Shown: positions 1 to 8,200 of the stretch, in pieces | Numbering within the stretch: the first letter of the stretch is position 1 | How the letters are laid out: every line of letters starts with the position of its first letter | Origin: Verrucomicrobiales bacterium | GTDB taxonomy: Bacteria; Verrucomicrobiota; Verrucomicrobiia; Limisphaerales; UBA9464 | Direction of reading: 5' to 3' | DNA: 64,000 bases | Assembly: GCA_027488845.1 (NCBI GenBank) | Contig: JAIYBC010000028.1 | Span: 1-64,000, forward strand | The notes under the pieces: model-generated | Seen by the model: the letters and a program-made list of their open reading frames with translations, nothing else | What the model was told of the DNA's origin: nothing | Databases searched by the model: none | Translations under genes and position numbers: made by a program

Positions 1-221
1 GAGGAATGCTGGAACTCGAGATTGGAGTGTTCGGGGCGGTTGCAGGAGCTGATCGGGATCCGGGCGGCTCCGTGGCAGTCCGTGTCTCGCTACGAAAGCC
101 CGAGCGGTCTCGCGCACTCCATGACGCCCGCGTGCTTCCCTCGGCCGCGGGGGCTCCTTCACCCACTCGGTAGGACGTGTCCCCAATCAAAGGGAGAGGA
201 ATGCAGCGACTCGAGATTGGA
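1..221. repeat. Direct repeat pair in left intergenic region
   Basis: Two imperfect 26-bp copies lie at 1-26 and 196-221. Both begin GAGGAATGC and end ACTCGAGATTGGA, differing mainly at four central positions. Each is near a GGAC-GT-GTCC dyad (about 172-186 and 229-244); the second dyad has perfect 7-bp arms TTGGGAC/GTCCCAA around GT. The copies may be the remains of a longer dispersed repeat whose left part is cut by the window edge. No convincing gene is seen in 1-390: the frames there lack recognisable protein features. Confidence 0.55.
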
Positions 222-345
222 TCGCGGGTTGGGACGTGTCCCAAGCGGTTCTGTCACGGGTTACCAGATCCTTTTCCAATGGGGCGGCCAGATCCGGAGC
301 AATCACCTTGGGATCACCGTGCAGCGATTCCGGGGGACAATCACG

Positions 346-374
346 TTGACACTCCAAAACGTCATTCCTAGCGT
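346..374 (+). promoter_or_regulatory. Candidate sigma-70-type promoter
   Basis: A perfect -35 box TTGACA lies at 346-351. A 17-bp spacer follows, then TAGCGT at 369-374 as a weak -10 box (three of six consensus bases). Predicted initiation near 381 would leave a leader of about 10 nt before the ATG at 391. The local sequence is also more AT-rich than its surroundings. The match at -35 and the ideal spacing support it; the -10 is poor. Confidence 0.4.
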
Positions 375-390
375 TTGAAAAATCTTTCCT

Positions 391-792
391 ATGTCCGAAA
401 ACAACCCTCCGGTTCCGCCGTCCCCCGCTCCCGAGCCTCCCAAGGCCGCGGAGGCGTCGCAGAAGAAACAGACTGTCCGCATCAGTCTGCCCCCCAAGCC
501 GGCGGGTGGTCCGTCGATCCGGGTTCCCTCGGCTACGGCCGCCCCGGCGGCCCCGGCTGCGGCCCCGGCGGCTGCGGCTCCGGCTGCCCCTGCCGCCGCG
601 CCAGCGGCTCCTGCGGCCGCCGCGAAGGCGTCCGTCGCGGCTCCCGCCGCTCCCGCCGCCCCGAAGCCCGCCGCCAAACCCGCGGCGCCGGCCAAGGCCG
701 CGACCATCGGGGGCATGGACTTCGGCCTCGCCATCGCCGCCGCCGTACTTGGACTTGCGGCCGTCGCCGTTCAGTTCTTTGTTGCCCAGTAA
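391..792 (+). CDS. Ala/Pro-rich protein with C-terminal membrane anchor
   Basis: A 133-residue protein of unknown function. Residues 1-40 are polar and proline-rich, with a basic stretch around [11 protein letters not shown]. Residues about 45-105 are a low-complexity Ala/Pro/Lys linker typical of a flexible, periplasm- or cytoplasm-spanning stalk. Residues about 107-131 form one hydrophobic helix that ends the protein, so it looks tail-anchored or like a small membrane tether. It lies 32 nt upstream of thioredoxin and may be cotranscribed with it. The compositional bias makes homology calls unreliable. I recognise no domain. Confidence 0.75.
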   Translation: MSENNPPVPPSPAPEPPKAAEASQKKQTVRISLPPKPAGGPSIRVPSATAAPAAPAAAPAAAAPAAPAAAPAAPAAAAKASVAAPAAPAAPKPAAKPAAPAKAATIGGMDFGLAIAAAVLGLAAVAVQFFVAQ

Positions 793-809
793 GGAGGCAT
801 ACCGCCTCC
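793..809 (+). promoter_or_regulatory. Small hairpin upstream of thioredoxin
   Basis: GGAGGC at 793-798 pairs perfectly with GCCTCC at 804-809 around a 5-nt loop, immediately after the stop codon of the preceding gene. The arm contains the strong Shine-Dalgarno-like AAGGAGG (791-797), but this sits 27 nt before the thioredoxin ATG, too far to act directly. It could affect coupling or RNA stability between the two genes; this is inference only. Confidence 0.3.
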
Positions 810-824
810 ACCAACAGGAATCCA

Positions 825-1157
825 ATGGCCGCAGACAACATCATCACCGCCACGTCGCAGAACTTCCCATCGGAAGTCCTCAGCTCCACTCAGCCCGTCC
901 TCGTCGACTTCTGGGCCGAGTGGTGCGGTCCCTGCAAGATGCTCGGCCCCGTCCTCGACGAGCTGGCCACCGAGTATACGGGCAAGGCTCGCATCGCGAA
1001 GGTCAACATCGACGACCACCAGGATCTCGCCGCCCAGTTCGGCATCCGTGCGATTCCGACCCTCCTGCTTTTCAAGGGCGGCCAAGTGATCGAACAGGTC
1101 GTCGGCCTCAAGTCCAAGCGCGACCTCAAGTCGAGCCTCGACCGGGCCATCGCCTGA
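825..1157 (+). CDS. trxA: Thioredoxin
   Basis: A 110-residue cytoplasmic thioredoxin, the usual length of the family, which reduces protein disulfides with electrons from thioredoxin reductase. The redox motif is W33-C-G-P-C37 inside [10 protein letters not shown]. The cis-proline loop is seen as [10 protein letters not shown] near residues 73-82, and the conserved aspartate before the active site is present (VDFW). The ATG at 825 is chosen because it gives the standard N-terminus with no signal peptide; the open frame extends further upstream without coding character. It is followed at once by a rho-independent terminator, so it ends its transcription unit. Confidence 0.95.
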   Translation: MAADNIITATSQNFPSEVLSSTQPVLVDFWAEWCGPCKMLGPVLDELATEYTGKARIAKVNIDDHQDLAAQFGIRAIPTLLLFKGGQVIEQVVGLKSKRDLKSSLDRAIA

Positions 1158-1187
1158 GTCTCCAACCGATCCACCGAAGGATCCTTC

Positions 1188-1221
1188 AAGGCCCCGCCCT
1201 TTCGCGGGGCCTTTTCGTTTT
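1188..1221 (+). terminator. Rho-independent terminator after thioredoxin
   Basis: A 10-bp GC-rich stem, AAGGCCCCGC (1188-1197) with GCGGGGCCTT (1204-1213), encloses a 6-nt loop and is followed by a T-rich tract TTTTCGTTTT. It lies 30 nt after the trxA stop and has the classical shape and spacing. Confidence 0.9.
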
Positions 1222-1237
1222 CCACCAACCCGCGTCC

Positions 1238-3190
1238 GTGACGCCCACTTCCAGAATCCCGATCCGGTTCCGGCCCGTAATCCGTCACGGATTCCCCAGT
1301 GGCTTGGCCGCCGCCCTCGCTTTGGTGCGGGCCGTTGCCGATTCCCCGACGCCCTCACTGAGGATAAAGTCCCCGCAATCCCACCAGGTCATCCAGCGGC
1401 TTCATCCTGCAGGAACCGCCATCCGGATCGTCGGATCACTTTCGCGCCCGGCCGAAGCGGGAGACCGACTCGAGGTCTCTTGGGAGTCAACCAAGGACTC
1501 CCTGCCGGTCAATGTACCCATCGCCCACCTGTCGGCCGGCCAAACCGCCTTCGAGCACGACCTCTGGCTGCCGGCCGGAGGCTGGTATCGGCTCCGGTTC
1601 CATTGGTCCGGCTCCGCCCGGGAGCCCGTGGCCTCGGAGGTGGACGCCGTGGGCGTGGGCGAGGTGTTCCTCGTGGCCGGCCAGTCGAACGCCGCCAACC
1701 ACGGCGAATCACGACAGAAGCCCAGCTCGGACCGTGTCGTCGCCTGGGACGGCACCCGCTGGCGGGTCGCCGCGGATCCACAACCCGGGGCCAGCGGTGG
1801 GGCCGGAAGCTTCATGCCCGCCCTGGGGGACCGACTCGTCCAAGCATTGGAGGTTCCGATCGGCTTCATTCCGGTCGCCGAAGGCGCCACCAGCGTCCGG
1901 GAATGGCTCCCCAGGGACACGGCCCTGCCGAATCCGCCCACACTCCTTGGAAATGTCGTCCAAGAACCCGACTCGACCTGGCGCTCCCGAGGCGCCCTAT
2001 TCGACCGGTTGATTTCCCGTGGACGTTCCCTCGGCACCCCCGGATTCCGCGCAGTCCTCTGGCATCAGGGCGAGTCCGACGCGAACCAGGCCGACCCGAC
2101 CCGGACGCTCTCCGGCCCGGACTACCTCCGGCTCCTGTCCGACTTGATCCGGGCCAGCCGACGGGAATGGGGTTGGGAAACACCCTGGTTCGTCGCCCAG
2201 GCTTCGTACCACACCCCCGAGGACACCGGTTCGCCGTCGATCCGGGAGGCCCAGTCGGAGAGTGCCCGTCTGGGACTCGCCCTTGCCGGCCCCGATACCG
2301 ATGCGCTGACCGGCCGGTTCCGGGACCTCGATGGCCGCGGTGTCCACTTCAGCGCCGAAGGGCTGCAAGCCCATGGAACGCTCTGGGCGGAGAAGCTTCT
2401 CGGCCATTGGAATTCACTTTTGGCAGAGGAGGGGAAGGTCCCGGTGTCGGGTCCCCAGCCCACCGCGCCCCAGCGTGAAAGCCGCATCGTCGCCGGCCGA
2501 CCGGGATTCGTCCTGTTGCCGGAGACCGCTCTGCGTCGGCTGCCCCAGCCTTGGGTGTTCTACGCCCCCACACTGCGCGGCCTGCCCGACCTCCACGAAC
2601 AATGGCTGTTCAACCATCTCCTGGAGTCCGGGATCGCCATCGCCGGACTCGACGTCGGGGAGGCCTACGGGAATCCCGTCAGCCAGGAGCTCTTCGGAAG
2701 GTTCGCCGCGGACCTCGCGGAGCGGGACGGCTTCGCACGGCGTCCCTGCCTGCTGGGACGAAGCCGGGGCGGACTCGCGGTCGCCGCCTGGGCCGCATCG
2801 GACCCAAGCCGTGTCTCCGGCATCGCGGGCATCTACCCGGTCTTCGACCTCCGTTCCTATCCCGGGACGGACAAGGCCTCGTCCGCCTACGGCAGGACTG
2901 CGGACGAACTCGGCGCACCTGGCTCCATCTGGAATCCGGTAAACCGCATCAACGCCGTCGCCCTCAGGGGAGTCCCGGCATACCTGGTCCACGGCGATTC
3001 GGACGCGGTCGTTCCCCTTGCGGCGAACTCCGCCGCGTTCGTCGAGGCGTACCGAGATGCGGGACGCTCCGACTCAGTGCAGCTCGAGGTGCTTCCCGGC
3101 CAGGGACACAACTTGTACCCGGGGTTCTTCCGCTCGCCGGGACTGCTGCGCTTCCTGACGGAACGGGCCAAGGCCGGGGCACTGCCCTGA
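1238..3190 (+). CDS. Two-domain secreted esterase (SASA/DUF303 plus alpha/beta hydrolase)
   Basis: A 650-residue protein, probably exported, joining two unrelated hydrolase folds. The GTG at 1238 gives a basic then hydrophobic N-terminus resembling a signal peptide. Residues about 125-390 are a sialate/carbohydrate acetylesterase-like SGNH domain (DUF303), with the nucleophile block GQSN (S150) and the histidine block WHQGESD (H276). Residues about 415-650 are an alpha/beta hydrolase: nucleophile elbow GRSRGG (S509), likely acid D589 in VHGDSDAVVP and base H624 in GQGHNLYP. The family logic suggests removal of acetyl or other acyl groups from plant or algal polysaccharide. It ends 26 nt from the convergent panC. 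The exact start is uncertain because of the GTG. Confidence 0.8.
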   Translation: MTPTSRIPIRFRPVIRHGFPSGLAAALALVRAVADSPTPSLRIKSPQSHQVIQRLHPAGTAIRIVGSLSRPAEAGDRLEVSWESTKDSLPVNVPIAHLSAGQTAFEHDLWLPAGGWYRLRFHWSGSAREPVASEVDAVGVGEVFLVAGQSNAANHGESRQKPSSDRVVAWDGTRWRVAADPQPGASGGAGSFMPALGDRLVQALEVPIGFIPVAEGATSVREWLPRDTALPNPPTLLGNVVQEPDSTWRSRGALFDRLISRGRSLGTPGFRAVLWHQGESDANQADPTRTLSGPDYLRLLSDLIRASRREWGWETPWFVAQASYHTPEDTGSPSIREAQSESARLGLALAGPDTDALTGRFRDLDGRGVHFSAEGLQAHGTLWAEKLLGHWNSLLAEEGKVPVSGPQPTAPQRESRIVAGRPGFVLLPETALRRLPQPWVFYAPTLRGLPDLHEQWLFNHLLESGIAIAGLDVGEAYGNPVSQELFGRFAADLAERDGFARRPCLLGRSRGGLAVAAWAASDPSRVSGIAGIYPVFDLRSYPGTDKASSAYGRTADELGAPGSIWNPVNRINAVALRGVPAYLVHGDSDAVVPLAANSAAFVEAYRDAGRSDSVQLEVLPGQGHNLYPGFFRSPGLLRFLTERAKAGALP

Positions 3191-3216
3191 ACCGTGTCCA
3201 CCACGGATCGGACCGA

Positions 3217-4083
3217 TCAGAGGCGCCCGTTGTCGATGAGGCGGGTGGTGCCGACGAAGACCGCCAAGGCCATGTGCGTCCCGGGGCCGACCTTTTCCAA
3301 GGGACGCAAGGTCTCGGGGTGGAAGAACTCGATGTAGTCGATGCGGGTGGCGGGACGCGAGACGGCGAGCCCGGCCAGGCGTTCCCGGAGCTTTCCAGCC
3401 GGGATGGGGCTCTTCGCACGGGCCACCTCCGCGCGGGCGAGGGCGATCATCTCCGAAAGGACCGTCGCCTGAAGGCGCTGGTCCGGTTCGAGGTAGCGAT
3501 TGCGGGAACTCATCGCCAGGCCGTCCGGCTCTCGGCGTGTCTCGGCGACGACGATCCGGACCGGGAAGTTCAGGTCGCGGGTCATGCGGGAGATGACCGC
3601 CGCCTGCTGCCAGTCCTTGGCCCCGAAAACGGCGACCTCGGGGAGCACGCAGTGGAAGAGCTTCGCCACGATCGTGGTCACGCCGCGGAAATGGGTCGGC
3701 CGCGACACGCCCTCCATGCCTTGGGTCAACTGCTCCTCCACGACGTAGGTGCTGTAGTCGCCCGCGTCGCGGCCCGGGTACATCGAGTCGTCGGAAGGGG
3801 TGAAGACCACGTCGACACCGGCCTCGCGGCAAAGGCGGCAGTCCCTGCGGAAGTCGCGGGGGTACTTCGTGAAGTCCTCCTTCGGACCGAACTGGGTCGG
3901 GTTGACGTAGATGCTCAACACGACCACGCCGGAAGCCCCGACCCGCCGTCGGGCCTCGTGGACCAGGCTGATGTGGCCCTCGTGCAGGTAGCCCATGGTC
4001 GGCACGAAACCGATCCGGGTCCCGGCCCGGAGCCACTTCATGGCCTGCCGTTGCATGGAGGCCGGATCTCGCAGGATGCGCAT
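3217..4083 (-). CDS. panC: Pantothenate synthetase (pantoate-beta-alanine ligase)
   Basis: A 288-residue cytoplasmic enzyme that joins pantoate and beta-alanine using ATP in coenzyme A biosynthesis. The nucleotide-binding HIGH-type signature appears as PTMGYLHEGH in the first 40 residues, the substrate region as YVNPTQFGPKED, the mid-domain signature as FGAKDWQQ, and the KMSKS-like loop as MSSRNRYL. Length and motif order fit the family. It is divergent from dapF across an 84-bp gap that probably carries both promoters. panB and panD are not in the window. Confidence 0.96.
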   Translation of the reverse strand: MRILRDPASMQRQAMKWLRAGTRIGFVPTMGYLHEGHISLVHEARRRVGASGVVVLSIYVNPTQFGPKEDFTKYPRDFRRDCRLCREAGVDVVFTPSDDSMYPGRDAGDYSTYVVEEQLTQGMEGVSRPTHFRGVTTIVAKLFHCVLPEVAVFGAKDWQQAAVISRMTRDLNFPVRIVVAETRREPDGLAMSSRNRYLEPDQRLQATVLSEMIALARAEVARAKSPIPAGKLRERLAGLAVSRPATRIDYIEFFHPETLRPLEKVGPGTHMALAVFVGTTRLIDNGRL

Positions 4084-4167
4084 GACGGAACCATGCTGCG
4101 GGACGGCCCGGGGCGCCAGTCCCCGCCCTTGTCGACGGCGGGGACGCGGCTACCGTCGTGACGCATC

Positions 4168-4980
4168 ATGACTTTGGAGTTCACCAAGATGTCCGGGGCG
4201 GGGAACGACTTCATCCTGCTCGACAACCGCGACGGCCGCATCGTGCTCAGCCCCGAGAAGGTCACGAGGCTCTGCCACCGCCAGTTCGGCATCGGTGCCG
4301 ATGGACTGATGCTGTTGGTGCCACCGACGACCGCGGTCGCGGACTGGGCCTGGCGCTTCTACAACTCCGACGGTTCGGACGCGGAAATGTGCGGCAACGG
4401 TGCCCGCTGCTTCGCCCGCTACATCCAGCGGGTGACCGGCTGGACCCTGCCCTCGGTCCGGTTCGAGACCGTGGCCGGCGTCATCCATGCGGAATTCGTC
4501 GGCGAGCGGGTGACGGTGGGACTGACCCCGCCCCAGGGCCTGCGGCTCGGCGAGCCGGTGCCGACCCGCGAAGGTGAACTGAAGGTGCATTCGCTCAACA
4601 CCGGCGTTCCCCACGCGGTGGTCTTCGTGCCCGACGCCGACAAGGCGATGGTGCAGTCGCTCGGGTCCGAACTGCGCTGGCACGGCCATTTCGCTCCACG
4701 CGGCACGAACGTGAACTTCGCCCAGGTGCTCGGGCCGGACCACATCCGGGTCCGGACCTACGAACGCGGCGTCGAGGGCGAGACCCTCGCGTGCGGCACC
4801 GGCGTCACCGCCAGCGCCATCATCGCCTCCCGCGTCCACGGCTTCCGTCCGCCGGTGCGGGTCCAGGTCCAGGGCGGCGACGAGCTTTCGGTCTCCTTCC
4901 GCGAGGAGGCCGGCGCGTTCCACGACGTCCGCCTCAGCGGCCCGGCGACCTTCGTCTTCGAAGGCCGCATCCACATCTGA
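4168..4980 (+). CDS. dapF: Diaminopimelate epimerase
   Basis: A 270-residue enzyme that converts LL- to meso-diaminopimelate for lysine and peptidoglycan synthesis. The two catalytic cysteines are both visible: C75 in EMCGNGARC and C209 in LACGTGV. The conserved N-terminal KMSGAGNDF and GADGLM motifs are present, and the length is normal. The ATG at 4168 fits the family N-terminus exactly. Its presence implies meso-DAP peptidoglycan in the host. It is divergent from panC and is followed by a 229-bp gap (4981-5209) in which I see no gene. Confidence 0.96.
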   Translation: MTLEFTKMSGAGNDFILLDNRDGRIVLSPEKVTRLCHRQFGIGADGLMLLVPPTTAVADWAWRFYNSDGSDAEMCGNGARCFARYIQRVTGWTLPSVRFETVAGVIHAEFVGERVTVGLTPPQGLRLGEPVPTREGELKVHSLNTGVPHAVVFVPDADKAMVQSLGSELRWHGHFAPRGTNVNFAQVLGPDHIRVRTYERGVEGETLACGTGVTASAIIASRVHGFRPPVRVQVQGGDELSVSFREEAGAFHDVRLSGPATFVFEGRIHI

Positions 4981-5209
4981 CCGCGGACGCAGCCCGCGTT
5001 TCCCCAGCGGTGGCACGCGGCGTTTGTGCATCGTCGACATCGGAGCGTGCCGTCCGCACATAGCGGCGGACGCCGGTGCGCATACCATCACCGGCACAGC
5101 GCCCAATCTCATGGACGGCCCGCGTCCGGAAGCCATTCTCGTCTCCTCCCGAAGTCGCGAATGCGCCCGGTGCATCCGGCGTCCTCGGAAAGCGTCTCGC
5201 ACCAAAGCC

Positions 5210-8200
5210 ATGAACCAGCTGCTCCGTCACCTCCTGCCAGCCTGGGTGCTCCTCTGCACCGCGCTCGGCCTGAACGCCGACCCGCTACGGGTCTTCATCC
5301 GCGCCGGGGTCAAGACCCACGGCCCCAACCAGCACGACCATCCGCGCTTCCTCGGCGACTGGACGAAGCTCCTCGGCGAACGCGGCCTCAAGGTCGCCGG
5401 CGCCATGGAGTTCCCGACCGAGGCCCAGCTCGCGGAGACCGACGTCGTCGTGATCTATGCCGCCGACGGCATGAAGATCACCGGCGCCGACCGGGAGCAC
5501 TTCGAGAAGTTCCTCTCGCGCGGCGGCGGCGTGGTCGTCGTCCATGACGGCGTGGTCGCCGGCGACCAGCACGAATGGTGCAAGAGGATCATCGGCGGCT
5601 CCTGGCGTTGGGACGGCGAAAAGAAGACCCAGTGGCACGAGGGCAACGTCGGCCTCTACTTCGTCAACCCGACCCATCCCATCGTGAAGGGCCTGTCGAA
5701 CTTCGACTGGAAGGACGAGGTCTACAACCGCCTCGACATGGCCGACGACGTCGAGGTGTTGGCGCAGAGCTTCGTGGACGTGTTCAACATCTGGCCGCAG
5801 CTGTGGACCTACGAGAAGACCCTGCCGGGCGGCAAGGCGCCGTACCGCGCCTTCGTCAGCATCCCGGGGCACGAGTACGACTCCTTCCAGACGCCCCACT
5901 ACCGGACCGTGCTGCTGCGCGGCATCGCCTGGGCGGGCCGTCGCGGGAACGTGGACGAGTTCTGCAAGCCCGAGGAGCTCGCCTCGCTCACCTATCCCGA
6001 GGGCGGTCCGAAGCGCGCCGACCAGGCCGTCTCCACCTTCCAGCTCCATCCCGAGTTCAACGTCACCCTGGCCGCGGACGAGCGGGTCGCGGAGAAGATC
6101 ATGTCGGTGGACTGGGACGAAAAGGGCCGGATGTGGGTCGTCGAGACCCCCGAGTACCCGGGTGGCCGCGACGTGAACAAGAACGACTTCAAGGCGTACT
6201 GGAACCGCGCCCAGAACCCCTCCTCGTTCCCGGTCGGGTCCAAGGAACCCCGCAAGCCCCTCGACCGCATCTCGATCCTCGAGGACACGGACGGCGACGG
6301 CGTGATGGACCGCCGGTCGCTCTTCGCGGACGGCCTGGAGCTGCCGACCTCCTCGGTGTTCTGGAAGGACGGCGTGATCGTGGCGCAGGCGCCGGACATC
6401 CTCTGGATCCGGGACACCAACCGTGACGGCCGCGCCGACAAGGTGGAGGTCCTCTACACCGGTTGGGGCACCTTCGACACCCACGCCGTGATCAGCAACT
6501 TCCGGTGGGGCCTGGACGGATGGGTGTACGGCTCGGTGGGGTACACCCGTGGACGCGTGAAGTCCGGCGACGGCAAGAAGGACTTCGGCGACATCGCGGC
6601 GGGCATCTACCGCTTCAAGCCCGACGGTTCCGCGTTGGAGCAGGTCGCCGCCGGCGGCTGCAACACCTGGGGCTGCGAGGTCGCGCCCGACGGCGAGATC
6701 CTCTTCACCACGGCCACCTGCGGTGAACCGATCTGCCATGTGGTCATCCCGGAGAGGATCCTCGCACGCGGCCAGGTCGGCGGCATGAAGTCGTTCCTCA
6801 ACGTCATCGAGGAGAACAAGATCTACCCGGCCTTCGACGAGAAGCGTCAGCCGTACGTGCAGATCGACTGGGTGGGAGCCTGGACCGCCGCGGCGGGTGC
6901 CGCGATCTACGACGGCGGCGCGTGGCCGGCCAAGTGGGCGCCGGAGCAGCGCTATTCGTTCTTCATGGGCGAGGCGACCCGCCAGCTCTTCCACCACGAG
7001 TTCCTGGAGCCGAAGGGCGCCACCTTCCAGGGCCGCAAGGAGGAGGGCCGCAAGCAGACCGAGTTCATGGCCAGCACCGACTACTGGTTCCGGCCGATCC
7101 ACAGCCGGGTGGGTCCGGACGGCGCGATGTACGTGGTGGACTTCTACAACCAGATCGCGGTGCACAACGACACCCGCGGACCGGCCCACGGCGCGCGCAA
7201 CGCGGCGACCCGGCCGGACCGCGACCACCACTTCACCCGCCTCTGGCGCATCCAGCACAAGGAGGCGAGGAAGCTGCCGGCAGCCAAGCTCGACCGGACC
7301 AGCGGCACCGCCCTGGTCGATGCGCTCCAGAGCCCCAACGGCTGGACCCGCAACACCGCGAACCGCCTTCTCAACGAGGATCCCTCGCTGATCGAGGGCG
7401 CGTTCCAGGACCTCTCGACGCTGATCGCCGACACCTCGGCGCCGGCCACCGCGCGCATCCATGCGCTGTGGATCTACCGCACCGCCGCCGCCGCCGGCCC
7501 GGTGCCCTGGAGCGAGCAGGTCTCGAACGCGCTGTTCAACGACCCGTCCCCGTGGATCCGCAAGAACGCCCTCCGCGTCGCCGCCGAACTCTCGACCACC
7601 CCCGACCGCCTGCGGTCGAACGAGGGTGATCCGGTCAAGTCGACCCGTGAGGCCGTGATCGAGCGCATCAAGGACACCGACGGACGGGTGCGGATCCATG
7701 CGTTGATGGCCGCCGGGACGCTTCCAGCCGACCGTTCGCTGGCCGACGCCGTCGTGGCGGCCTGGCCCAAGCTGAAGGACCGCTGGCTCGAGTCGGCCGC
7801 CATCGGCGCCGCCGACCGCGACCCGCTCCTGTTCATCGAGGCTGCCTTCGCCTCGAAGGACCCGGCCTTCCTCGCCGACCTCGTTCCCCACCTCGCCCGC
7901 CTGGTGGGCAACCGCAAGGACGCCGCCCTCGCCGGCCGCCTCGTCCAGCTGCTCGCCCGCCAGCCCGCGGCCACCGACGGCCTGAAGGCCTCGGTCCTCG
8001 AGGCCCTCGCCGCGTCGCTCGACGCGAAGACCGTCCCCGCGCTCGACGCCGACACCCTCGCGGCCCTCAAGTCGCTGCTGGCCTCGGGCCGCACCGCCGG
8101 CTCGACGCTGCCGCTGATCGCCCGTTGGAACGCCGGCGGCAACCTCGCCGACGACCTGAAGCCCGCCATCGCCCGGGCCGCCGCCCAGCTCGCCGACGCC

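Noticed and set aside
187-825. Gly/Arg-rich minus-strand frame opposite the Ala/Pro-rich gene
   Set aside because: The low-complexity composition is the complement of Ala/Pro codons; there are no motifs and a poor start.
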